This document shows, piece by piece, positions 1-6,321 of a stretch of 8,947 nucleotides of DNA. The notes under the pieces are model-generated. The model saw only the letters and a list, made by a program, of their open reading frames with translations, searched no databases and was not told the DNA's origin. Positions within the stretch are counted from its first letter, which is position 1; each line of letters opens with the position of its first letter. Source of the stretch: an uncultured Acidobacteriota bacterium (GTDB lineage: Bacteria; Acidobacteriota; Terriglobia; Terriglobales; Acidobacteriaceae); the NCBI GenBank assembly GCA_903932385.1, contig CAIZGA010000534.1, forward strand, positions 1-8,947, given 5' to 3'. A program made the translations under genes and the position numbers.

Positions 1-41
1 GAAATGCTACGACCTTCGTTGCCGTTTTCAAATTCACTCAT
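1..41 (-). CDS. 5' end of an unidentified gene (partial)
   Basis: Only the first 13 full codons are visible, reading MSEFENGNEGRSI leftwards from an ATG at 41-39. The start is supported by an AGGAG Shine-Dalgarno at 55-51 on the minus strand, nine bases before the ATG, and no stop interrupts the frame up to the window edge. The residues are polar and acidic and show no signal peptide, but this is far too little to name a family. The gene is divergent from thiO and shares the interval 42-288 with it. I saw no convincing promoter for it on the minus strand. Confidence 0.6.
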   Translation of the reverse strand, partial: MSEFENGNEGRSI

Positions 42-200
42 GGTTTCTTTCTCCTGGTTTCTTTCTTCGTTTCTGTTAAGTGGGACAACTCATTCTGCAC
101 GCTGCAACCTGTACTGCGAATGCTTCAATCTGCGGAGACTACCGTTTTCCTGCTTCCTCTGCAACTGCCTCTGCTGCAATTTTTTCGGCTGCCTGCAAAT

Positions 201-236
201 TCCCTCGCTTGCCCCCTCACTTGCTCCCTCGCTTGC
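201..236. repeat. Three tandem 12-bp units upstream of thiO
   Basis: Units 201-212, 213-224 and 225-236 read TCCCTCGCTTGC, CCCCTCACTTGC and TCCCTCGCTTGC. The first and third are identical and the middle one differs at two positions. The array lies in the pyrimidine-rich interval between the divergent gene pair, just upstream of and overlapping the putative -35 region of thiO. It could be simple slippage or hold repeated protein-binding sites; the sequence does not decide. Confidence 0.75.
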
Positions 237-263
237 TCATAGGTCTCTGCACGCTTCTATAAT
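233..263 (+). promoter_or_regulatory. Putative sigma-70 promoter of thiO
   Basis: A perfect TATAAT box at 258-263 lies 25 bases before the thiO ATG. The best -35 candidate is TTGCTC at 233-238 (three of six matches, 19-bp spacer), so the -35 is weak. Transcription would start near 270, giving a leader of about 20 bases with a GAGGT Shine-Dalgarno at 274-278. No TPP riboswitch elements are visible upstream, and such a short leader would have no room for one. Confidence 0.5.
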
Positions 264-288
264 TAACTTCGTCGAGGTATCCGTAACC

Positions 289-1404
289 ATGCAAAACAAA
301 AATCATTTTGATGTCTGTATCGCCGGTGCTGGAATTATCGGCCTCACTCTGGCCATGGAGTTGAAGTCCCGCGGTGCCAGTGTCCTGGTCCTGGAACAAG
401 GTCGCGCCATGCGGGAAGCCTCCTGGGCTGCCGGTGGCATGCTGGCCGCACTCGATCCAGCCAATCCGCCCTCGCTCCAGCCTCTGGCACATCTCAGCCT
501 CAAGCTCTATCCGGAGTTCCTCAATCGCATCTCCGAACTCTCCGGGCATCCGGTACGCATCCGCACCGCCACCACTCTGCTTGCCAGCCTTGCCGATAAC
601 GTGCCCGCGGCGCTCAGTTCCGCTTCGTTCCTTTCTGCCGGGGCAGTGTGCCAGCTTGCACCTGCGGTAGATCCCGGCCCGTTCCGTTGGGTGCTGCTGG
701 ATGAGCCTTCCCTTGACCCCCGCGACCTATGCCACGCCCTGCCCGTCGCGGTACGAGCCATGGGAATAGAGATGCGGGAAGAGACGGCATGGTTGTCCAC
801 CCAGTCGCAACAAAATCGCGTCACCGGTAAACCCTCCGTGCACATAGAGACAACCGCCGACACCTTCCACGCCCGCGCCATGGTCCACTGTACCGGTGCC
901 TGGGCCTCCAGCGGCACCACCACCATTCCCGCGCTGGCCGATGCTCTGCGTCCCCGCAAAGGCCAGATGCTCTGCCTGCGTCTGCCCGCCGATACCGACC
1001 TGCGTTGCGTCGTCCACGCACCCGGCGTCTATATCGTTCCCCGTGGCGATGGCCGCGTCGTCATCGGTTCCACCATTGAAGATTGCGGCTTCGATAAATC
1101 CGTCAGCGAATCTGCACTCACTGACCTGCTCGCCCGCGCCGCGCGTCTGGTCCCCGCACTCACCCGCGCCACTGAAGTCGAGCGCTGGGCCGGCCTGCGT
1201 CCCGGTTCGCCCGATGCTCTGCCCGTCATGGGTGCCATCGACGGCGCACCCGGCAGCTATATCAATGCCGGCCATTTCCGCATGGGCCTGCTGCTCGCAC
1301 CCGCCTCTGCTCGGCTGATGGCGCAGCTTCTGCTCGGCCAACCGCCCGACCTCGACCTGGCTCCCTACGCCCCGCTGCGCATTGCCGCCAGCTCGGCCGC
1401 CTGA
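289..1404 (+). CDS. thiO: Glycine oxidase ThiO (FAD-dependent)
   Basis: A flavoenzyme of the D-amino-acid oxidase (DAO) fold, 371 residues, the usual ThiO length. ThiO oxidises glycine with O2 to iminoacetate, releasing H2O2; ThiG uses the imine to build the thiamine thiazole, so an aerobic life is implied. Visible signs are the N-terminal FAD-binding G13-A-G15-I-I-G18, the SWAAGGMLAA segment near residue 45 that is typical of this family, and the C-terminal WAGLRPGSPDALP and GHFRMGLLLAP blocks. Arg304 and Arg331 match by eye the substrate-carboxylate arginines of Bacillus glycine oxidase. The start is placed at 289 because of the GAGGT at 274-278 and the family's N-terminus; the frame stays open far upstream but that part overlaps the promoter and the divergent gene start. 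No other thi gene is in the window. A related DAO-fold amine oxidase is the main alternative. Confidence 0.92.
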   Translation: MQNKNHFDVCIAGAGIIGLTLAMELKSRGASVLVLEQGRAMREASWAAGGMLAALDPANPPSLQPLAHLSLKLYPEFLNRISELSGHPVRIRTATTLLASLADNVPAALSSASFLSAGAVCQLAPAVDPGPFRWVLLDEPSLDPRDLCHALPVAVRAMGIEMREETAWLSTQSQQNRVTGKPSVHIETTADTFHARAMVHCTGAWASSGTTTIPALADALRPRKGQMLCLRLPADTDLRCVVHAPGVYIVPRGDGRVVIGSTIEDCGFDKSVSESALTDLLARAARLVPALTRATEVERWAGLRPGSPDALPVMGAIDGAPGSYINAGHFRMGLLLAPASARLMAQLLLGQPPDLDLAPYAPLRIAASSAA

Positions 1405-1442
1405 ACCGGTCGCCAACTCAACGTGAATTTCAACCCGCCGCA

Positions 1443-1472
1443 GTGACAACCCATTCCGCGCTGCGCTATAAA
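1443..1472 (+). promoter_or_regulatory. Sigma-70-type promoter of the citrate synthase gene
   Basis: The -35 box GTGACA (1443-1448, five of six matches) and the -10 box TATAAA (1467-1472, five of six) are separated by 18 bp. Transcription should begin near 1479, giving a leader of about 63 bases that is A-rich at first and then carries the CCGGTT repeats. This is the best complete promoter in the window and indicates that citrate synthase is transcribed independently of thiO. Confidence 0.65.
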
Positions 1473-1490
1473 CAAAGAACAAATAATTTA

Positions 1491-1520
1491 TCCGGTTCGT
1501 TCCCGGTTGTCCCGGTTCGT
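1491..1520 (+). repeat. Three phased 10-bp repeats in the citrate synthase leader
   Basis: Positions 1491-1500, 1501-1510 and 1511-1520 read TCCGGTTCGT, TCCCGGTTGT and CCCGGTTCGT. All contain CCGGTT with a period of about one helical turn, and the array ends just before the Shine-Dalgarno. It lies downstream of the predicted transcription start, so it could be a row of binding sites on one DNA face, an RNA element, or a simple duplication. Confidence 0.7.
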
Positions 1521-1541
1521 TCACGGTGGAGCTGAAAAACC

Positions 1542-2678
1542 ATGTCAACTACTGTCGCCCCCACCAAAGGTCTCGAAGGTATCATCGCCGCCAACTCCGG
1601 CATCTGCTGGATTGATGGAGACGCCGGCGTTTTAGCCTACCGTGGCATTGACATCCATGAACTCGCCGTCCGTTCCACCTTTGAAGAAACTGCTTACCTG
1701 CTCATCTTCGGCAAGCTCCCCACCGCCGCTGAACTCGCGGACTTCACCAAGCACCTCGCCGATGCCCGCGAGATTCCGCCCCGCATCCAGCACGTCATGC
1801 GCAACCTGCCGCCGACAACAACGCCGATGGAAGTGCTCCGCACCGCCGTCTCTTCCCTCAGCGCCTTTGACGTCGATGAAAAAGACAGCAGCTACGAAGC
1901 CAACATCCGCAAGAGCTATCGACTCATCTCGCAGGTTTCCATCCTCGTCGCGCAGTTCGACCGCATCCGCAAGAACAAGCCCATCATCGAACCCAACCGC
2001 AACATCAGCCACGCCGCCAATTTCCTCCTCATGCTGAATGGCGAGATGCCCACCGAGACCGCCGAGAAGACCCTCGACCTCGCCCTCGTCCTGCACGCCG
2101 AGCATGAGCTGAATGCCTCCACCTTCGCCGCGCGCGTCATCGCCGCAACCCTTTCGGATATCCACTCCGCCATCACCGGCGCCATCGGCGCGCTCAAAGG
2201 CCCGCTGCACGGCGGCGCCAATGAAGCCGTCATGGTCCTGCTGAAGGAAATCGACCGCACCGGCCGCGACCCCATCGAGTACGTCCGCGAAATGCTCGCC
2301 GCCAAGAAAAAAATCTCCGGCTTCGGCCATCGCGTCTACACCACGGAAGATCCCCGCGCCACCCACCTCCGCAAAATGTCCGAGCAGCTCAGCAAGGGCC
2401 ACGAGCAGGGCAAGTGGTTTGAGATGTCCCAGAAGATTGAAAAATTTGTAAAGGAGGAAAAGAAGCTCAACGCCAACGTGGACTTCTATTCCGCCTCCAC
2501 CTACACCATGCTCGGTATCGATGTGGACCTCTTCACTCCCATCTTCGCCGTCAGCCGCATCGCCGGCTGGGTCGCCCACGTCATCGAACAGCACCAGGAC
2601 AACCGCCTCATCCGTCCGCGTGCCGAGTACGTCGGTCCGGCCTATCCCGCGCCCTACATCCCCATCTCCGAGCGCTAA
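1542..2678 (+). CDS. gltA: Citrate synthase (short CitZ-like type)
   Basis: Condenses oxaloacetate and acetyl-CoA to citrate and CoA, the entry step of the cytosolic TCA cycle. The three catalytic residues are all present: His223 in GPLHGGANE, His263 in GFGHRVY and Asp314 in NVDFYSAS, matching E. coli H264, H305 and D362 with similar spacing. Also typical are HAEHELNAST (185-194) and the Arg-containing QDNRLIRPRAEYVGP near the C-terminus. At 378 residues it resembles the short Bacillus CitZ/Thermus enzymes and lacks the extra N-terminal domain of E. coli GltA, so NADH inhibition of the E. coli kind is not expected (inference). GGAG at 1528-1531, ten bases before the ATG, supports the start. 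The gene has its own promoter and terminator, so it looks monocistronic. 2-Methylcitrate synthases share this fold and motifs and cannot be excluded, but no prp genes are nearby. Confidence 0.96.
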   Translation: MSTTVAPTKGLEGIIAANSGICWIDGDAGVLAYRGIDIHELAVRSTFEETAYLLIFGKLPTAAELADFTKHLADAREIPPRIQHVMRNLPPTTTPMEVLRTAVSSLSAFDVDEKDSSYEANIRKSYRLISQVSILVAQFDRIRKNKPIIEPNRNISHAANFLLMLNGEMPTETAEKTLDLALVLHAEHELNASTFAARVIAATLSDIHSAITGAIGALKGPLHGGANEAVMVLLKEIDRTGRDPIEYVREMLAAKKKISGFGHRVYTTEDPRATHLRKMSEQLSKGHEQGKWFEMSQKIEKFVKEEKKLNANVDFYSASTYTMLGIDVDLFTPIFAVSRIAGWVAHVIEQHQDNRLIRPRAEYVGPAYPAPYIPISER

Positions 2679-2698
2679 ATCAATCCCGCATCATACGT

Positions 2699-2739
2699 CC
2701 CCTGCCTGCAAGGCATAAAATGCAGACAGGGGATTTTTC
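2699..2739 (+). terminator. Intrinsic terminator after citrate synthase
   Basis: The left arm CCCCTGCCTGCA (2699-2710) pairs with TGCAGACAGGGG (2721-2732), 12 bp with one mismatch, around a 10-base A-rich loop. ATTTTT follows at 2733-2738. It begins 20 bases after the citrate synthase stop. The right arm also contains the AGGGG that looks like the Shine-Dalgarno of the next gene, so the hairpin may do double duty. Confidence 0.8.
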
Positions 2740-2740
2740 A

Positions 2741-3976
2741 TTGTCACGCATATACATGGACGCCAACGCAACCACGCCTCTGCTGCCCGAGGTGCTCGAC
2801 ACCATGCGTCCGTACTTTCTTGAAAGTTTCGGCAACGCCTCTTCCATCCATCAGGTAGGCCAGCAGGCCCGCGCCGCTGTGGAACAGGCACGCGAGCATG
2901 TCGCCAACCTCATCCACTGCCGCCCTGCAGAAATTGTTTTCACCTCCGGCGGCACAGAGAGCGACAACCTCGCCCTCTTCGGTCTGCTTGAACCCGGCGA
3001 CCAGCTCATCACCACGCGCATTGAGCATCACGCCGTGCTCCACTCCGGCGAAGCCCTCAGCAAACTCGGCGTGCACGTCACCTGGCTCGGCTGCGATGCC
3101 CGCGGCATCATCTCCGGCGACGCATTGCGTGAAGCCCTTGAATTTGAAATCTCCCCGGGCGTTCGTCCCCGCCGCCGTCTGGTCAGCATCATGATGGCCA
3201 ACAATGAGACCGGCGTCATCCAGCCCATCGCGCAACTTGCCTTCATCGCGCATCAGGCCGGCGCGCTCTTTCACACCGACGCAGTCCAGGCCGGCGGAAA
3301 AATTCCCATCGACATCCCCACCCTCGGCGTTGACCTGCTCACTCTCGCCGGCCACAAGATGCACGCCCCGCTCGGCACCGGCATCCTCTTCGCCCGCCGC
3401 GGCCTGCAGTTGAAGCCTCTCTTCCACGGCGGCTCGCATGAACGTCGTCGCCGTCCCGGTACGGAAAATCTTCCCGGCATCGTCGGCCTCGGCCGCGCCG
3501 CGCAACTCGCAAAGGATTGGCTCGCATCTGCCGGTAACGACTCCGGCCCGGAAAAACTCGCCGCACTTCGCGACCGTCTCGAGCAGGGCGTTCTCGCCGC
3601 CGTTCCCCAAACCGGCGTCAACGGCTTCGGCCCGCATGGCGAATTCGTCCGCCGCGTCCCCAACACCGCCAACATTTATTTTGATCATGTCGAAGGCGAA
3701 GCCCTCGTCATCGCGCTCGACCTCAAGGGCATCTGCGTCTCCGGCGGCTCCGCCTGCTCTTCCGGCGCCGTCGAGCCATCGCACGTCCTCATGGCCATGG
3801 GCCACACCGCAGACCGCGCCCGCGCCAGCCTCCGCTTCTCGCTCAGCAAACTCAACACTGACGCTGATGTCGACAAGCTGCTCGCCGTCCTGCCCGATGC
3901 CGTCGCCCGCCTCCGCCAGCTGTCGCCCAAAGCCCAGCAGCAAACCCTCCGCCGCGAAGCCGACGCTCTGGCGTAA
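2741..3976 (+). CDS. Cysteine desulfurase, NifS/IscS class
   Basis: A PLP enzyme that removes sulfur from cysteine as an enzyme-bound persulfide, giving alanine, to supply Fe-S assembly and tRNA thiolation. Family marks in order are RIYMDANATTPLLPEV at the N-terminus, EIVFTSGGTESDNLAL, IEHHAVLHS, MMANNETGVIQPI, the PLP lysine in LAGHKMHAPLGTG (Lys206 from this start) and the persulfide cysteine in SGGSACSSGAVEPSHV (Cys339). The start is uncertain. A TTG at 2741 gives the family-like N-terminus and sits eight bases after AGGGG (2728-2732). An ATG at 2720 adds seven residues but lies inside the terminator hairpin, and an ATG at 2756 has no visible Shine-Dalgarno. mnmA follows after 40 bases, as in the Bacillus yrvO-mnmA pair, so a role in tRNA thiolation is likely. 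No iscU, iscA or suf genes are in the window, so I do not assign iscS or nifS. Confidence 0.95.
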   Translation: MSRIYMDANATTPLLPEVLDTMRPYFLESFGNASSIHQVGQQARAAVEQAREHVANLIHCRPAEIVFTSGGTESDNLALFGLLEPGDQLITTRIEHHAVLHSGEALSKLGVHVTWLGCDARGIISGDALREALEFEISPGVRPRRRLVSIMMANNETGVIQPIAQLAFIAHQAGALFHTDAVQAGGKIPIDIPTLGVDLLTLAGHKMHAPLGTGILFARRGLQLKPLFHGGSHERRRRPGTENLPGIVGLGRAAQLAKDWLASAGNDSGPEKLAALRDRLEQGVLAAVPQTGVNGFGPHGEFVRRVPNTANIYFDHVEGEALVIALDLKGICVSGGSACSSGAVEPSHVLMAMGHTADRARASLRFSLSKLNTDADVDKLLAVLPDAVARLRQLSPKAQQQTLRREADALA

Positions 3977-4004
3977 TCTCATCCTCGCAGGACTCAGCAG
4001 CATC

Positions 4005-4010
4005 TAAACT
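4005..4010 (+). promoter_or_regulatory. Possible -10 box for a leaderless mnmA transcript
   Basis: TAAACT fits TANNNT and lies six bases before the mnmA ATG, so transcription from it would begin at or next to the start codon. No Shine-Dalgarno is visible before this ATG. The matching -35 region is poor. The gene may instead, or also, be co-transcribed with the desulfurase gene. Confidence 0.35.
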
Positions 4011-4016
4011 AGAACT

Positions 4017-5168
4017 ATGGCCGCTCCCACAGCCAACCCGCAGCACACCCCCACGCCTGTCAGCGGCACCATCGCCGTCGCCATGTCCGGCGGTGTCGAC
4101 TCATCCGCCGTCGCCGCCATCCTCAAGGCCGAGGGCCACCAGATTGTCGGCCTCACCCTCCAGCTCTGGAACCAGCGCCGCCTGCGCCCCGAGTCCGACG
4201 GCGAACCCGAGGCCGTCACCGGCCGCTGCTGCTCGCTCGACGATGTCTACGACGCGCGCCGCGTGGCCGAGCAGGTCGGCATCCCCTACTACGTCGTCAA
4301 CCAGCAGGAGCGTTTCGAAGCCGACGTCATTCGCCCCTTCGTCAGCGAGTATCTCGCCGGCCGCACCCCCATCCCCTGCACCCTCTGCAACAACCATCTC
4401 AAGTTTGATCAGCTGCTCCTCACCGCGCAGTCCATCGGTGCAGACCGCATCGCCACCGGCCACTACGCGCGCAATGAATTTTCCCCCGAACGCAATCGCT
4501 GGATTCTCATGCGCCCCGCCGACCACGCGAAAGATCAAACCTATTTTCTTTTCGGACTCACGCAGCACCAGCTCTCGCGCACCCTCTTCCCACTCGGCCA
4601 CATGACCAAGCCCGAGGTCCGCATCCGCGCCGCAGAACATGGCCTTGCCCTCGCCGCCAAGCCTGACTCGCAGGAAATCTGCTTCATCCCCGACGGCGAC
4701 TACAAGCGCTTCATCTCCGCCTATCTCGCCGAGCAGGGCGAGCAGTTGCCGGACACCGCCGGCGATATGGTCGCCCCCACCGGCGAAATCCTCGGCCACC
4801 ACGATGGCATCCACAACTTCACCGTCGGCCAGCGCAAGGGTCTCGGCGTCTCCACAGCGAACCCGCTCTACGTTCTTCAGGTCGATGCAGCCAATCACCG
4901 CATCGTCGCCGGCAGTGAAGACGAGCTGCTCTCACACACCCTGCGCGCCCGCAACCTGAATTGGATTTCCATTCCCGCGCTCACCGCACCCATGCGCGTG
5001 CAGGTAAAGATTCGCCATCGCCATCAGCCCGCCTGGGCTACCATCACCGCCACCGCTCCCGATGAAGTCACCGCAGAATTCGACGAGCCGCAGCGCGCCA
5101 TCACCCCGGGCCAGGCCGCAGTCTTCTACCACAACGACGAAGTAGTCGGCGGCGGCTGGATTCTCTGA
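4017..5168 (+). CDS. mnmA: tRNA-specific 2-thiouridylase MnmA
   Basis: Uses ATP to adenylate U34 of the Glu, Gln and Lys tRNAs, then transfers sulfur from a protein persulfide to give 2-thiouridine. The PP-loop S24-G-G-V-D-S-S30 follows TIAVA. The first catalytic cysteine is Cys121 in TPIPCTLCNNHLKF and the second is Cys222 in SQEICFIPDGDYKRF, matching E. coli C102 and C199. DRIATGHYAR and DQTYFLFGL are further MnmA blocks, and the C-terminal barrel ends with GQAAVFYHNDEVVGGGWIL. At 383 residues it is slightly longer than the E. coli enzyme, owing to an 18-residue polar, Pro/Thr-rich N-terminus. The first ATG is kept although no Shine-Dalgarno precedes it; a shorter start at 4083 would cut off the beta-strand before the PP-loop. 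Its upstream neighbour is the probable sulfur donor. A symmetrical terminator follows. Confidence 0.97.
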   Translation: MAAPTANPQHTPTPVSGTIAVAMSGGVDSSAVAAILKAEGHQIVGLTLQLWNQRRLRPESDGEPEAVTGRCCSLDDVYDARRVAEQVGIPYYVVNQQERFEADVIRPFVSEYLAGRTPIPCTLCNNHLKFDQLLLTAQSIGADRIATGHYARNEFSPERNRWILMRPADHAKDQTYFLFGLTQHQLSRTLFPLGHMTKPEVRIRAAEHGLALAAKPDSQEICFIPDGDYKRFISAYLAEQGEQLPDTAGDMVAPTGEILGHHDGIHNFTVGQRKGLGVSTANPLYVLQVDAANHRIVAGSEDELLSHTLRARNLNWISIPALTAPMRVQVKIRHRHQPAWATITATAPDEVTAEFDEPQRAITPGQAAVFYHNDEVVGGGWIL

Positions 5169-5185
5169 AAAATTTTCGCGCATAA

Positions 5186-5215
5186 AAAAAGACGCGGCCA
5201 TCGCCGCGTCTTTTT
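5186..5215. terminator. Bidirectional intrinsic terminator
   Basis: AAAAAGACGCGGC (5186-5198) and GCCGCGTCTTTTT (5203-5215) form a perfect 13-bp stem around CATC, with an 8-bp GC-rich core. The A-run on one side and T-run on the other let it work in both directions. It lies between the convergent mnmA (stop at 5168) and the minus-strand YtxG-like gene (stop at 5236), and so ends both transcription units. Confidence 0.93.
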
Positions 5216-5235
5216 CTGTTCCCTGAAACCTGTTT

Positions 5236-5793
5236 CTATACAAACATGTCTTCATCTTCACGGGTATGGGCCTTGCGACCCTTGTTCCGCAACACATCCA
5301 ACCCCGTGCGCAGCCCGCTCAGCAATCCATTCAACTGCCGCATCGGGGCCAGTATCCCCTCCTGCAATGCAGCCACCGCGCGGTCCAGCGTAATCATGCC
5401 GGCGCCTACCATCTCGTCCAGCATCACAATCCGCTTCCGTGCGCGCGTGGTCACTTCGTCCACCGTCGCGTGGATGTTCTCCGCCTGCTTGCGCAGCAGG
5501 TGGCTCGCCTCCAGCACATTGCTGGTAATCACACGCACCTTCGGCCCGGTGTCATCCAGCAGAGACCGCGTCGAATCCAGAATCGGGTTCAGCTTCCCGT
5601 CCAGGTCCTCCAGCAGCTCCACCACTTTTTTCTGTGTCTTGTGCGCGCCCAATGCCATCGCCAGCAGGATGAACGCCTGCATCAGCACGGCCACCGCCAG
5701 CACGCACAAAAACGCCAGAATCAACGTGTCGTTGTTTGCGGGCAGTGAGAATCCACTGCCCTGCAGCATCAATGCCAAGCCTGATGTCATCAT
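5236..5793 (-). CDS. Membrane-anchored helical protein, YtxG/DUF948-like
   Basis: A 185-residue protein with one clear hydrophobic segment (about residues 23-50) and then a long, charged, mostly helical domain: KKVVELLEDLDGKLNPILDS, then NVLEASHLLRKQAENI and ALQEGILAPMRQLNGLLSGL. The tail REDEDMFV is acidic. There is no lipobox or enzymatic motif. Layout and content resemble DUF948/YtxG proteins, and the gene directly follows a YtxH gene, the partnership seen in Bacillus ytxG-ytxH. The molecular role is unknown; an envelope or stress function is inferred from that association. The ATG at 5793 has AAGGAAG at 5807-5801, seven bases away; a second ATG at 5790 is possible. It starts 24 bases after the ytxH stop, so the two are almost certainly co-transcribed. 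The domain assignment is by appearance only. Confidence 0.85.
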   Translation of the reverse strand: MMTSGLALMLQGSGFSLPANNDTLILAFLCVLAVAVLMQAFILLAMALGAHKTQKKVVELLEDLDGKLNPILDSTRSLLDDTGPKVRVITSNVLEASHLLRKQAENIHATVDEVTTRARKRIVMLDEMVGAGMITLDRAVAALQEGILAPMRQLNGLLSGLRTGLDVLRNKGRKAHTREDEDMFV

Positions 5794-5817
5794 TCGTGCA
5801 CTTCCTTTGCCCAGGCC

Positions 5818-6171
5818 TTAAGAATGCGTTTCAGTTGTAGTTGAAGTGTAGGCTGTCTTGCCCGCTTCCACCGCCGCAGAAACACGTTCGCCCTGCTCGT
5901 GTAGAAACCCACGGCTTTTGTCCACGTACTGGCTCCACTGCGTCTTGCCGCGATCAATATATTCCTTGCCGCGGTCCACATACTCGTCCAGATGTTCGCG
6001 TCCGCGCTCTACAAACTCGCCGGCGCGTTCTTTCGCTTCGCGTGCCGTGCGCGCAATTTCCTCGCGCGTCTCTTTGCCCGACTTCGGCGCATACAACACG
6101 CCCAGCAATGCTCCCAGGCCAAGGCCCGCCAAAAACCATCCAGCGCTCAGACCACTATCTTTCTCTGCCAT
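5818..6171 (-). CDS. ytxH: YtxH domain protein
   Basis: A 117-residue protein with the YtxH hallmark: a short glycine-rich hydrophobic segment followed by the turn GVLYAPKSGKETREEI (residues 24-39). The hydrophobic part covers about 11-27, long enough for one membrane pass or a peripheral anchor. The rest is a charged amphipathic helix with 11-residue repeats: EFVERGREHLD (52-62), EYVDRGKEYID (63-73) and RGKTQWSQYVD (74-84), and a looser fourth unit at 85-95, recalling LEA-type hendecads. The C-terminus is Thr/Ser-rich. In Bacillus, ytxH belongs to a general-stress and sporulation-phase operon; whether that applies here is inference. The ATG is preceded by GAGGAA (6182-6177), five bases away. 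It is the first gene of a two-gene minus-strand operon with the YtxG-like gene. The exact biochemical role is not known. Confidence 0.93.
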   Translation of the reverse strand: MAEKDSGLSAGWFLAGLGLGALLGVLYAPKSGKETREEIARTAREAKERAGEFVERGREHLDEYVDRGKEYIDRGKTQWSQYVDKSRGFLHEQGERVSAAVEAGKTAYTSTTTETHS

Positions 6172-6307
6172 AATTATTCCTCTTTCTCATGAAATTTGTT
6201 CAGTGTTGCAGCCGCTCTCTGCGGCTCAATCCCTGTACGTTAGACGCGGTCGAACCGTTCCGGGATGCCAAATTCTTCTGCATGCTTCGTCAATTCCTTC
6301 AGCAGCA

Positions 6308-6321
6308 GACAATCTATTGTC
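6308..6321. repeat. 14-bp palindrome GACAAT-CT-ATTGTC
   Basis: A perfect inverted repeat with 6-bp arms and a 2-bp centre lies between the divergent ytxH and GH57 genes. It overlaps no coding sequence. Its size and place suit a dimeric regulator's operator, but one short palindrome in a gap of this length can also occur by chance. Confidence 0.4.

Noticed and set aside
4..288. In-frame extension of thiO giving a Cys/Ser-rich N-terminus of about 95 residues
   Set aside because: It would overlap the start of the divergent gene, the tandem repeats and the TATAAT box. ThiO proteins begin directly before the GxGxxG motif, and a good Shine-Dalgarno precedes 289.
42..288. TPP riboswitch upstream of thiO
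   Set aside because: The conserved CUGAGA and the second conserved sensor region are not visible, and the predicted leader is only about 20 bases.
1632..2594. Long minus-strand open frame antisense to citrate synthase
   Set aside because: It mirrors a gene with all catalytic residues. Its translation is dominated by Gly, Asp, Glu and Val, as expected from the reverse complement of C-ending codons, and shows no domain.
2744..4003. 419-codon minus-strand open frame antisense to the desulfurase
   Set aside because: Same artefact: low-complexity Gly/Ala/Asp/Glu-rich translation opposite a certain gene. No recognisable motif or Shine-Dalgarno was found.
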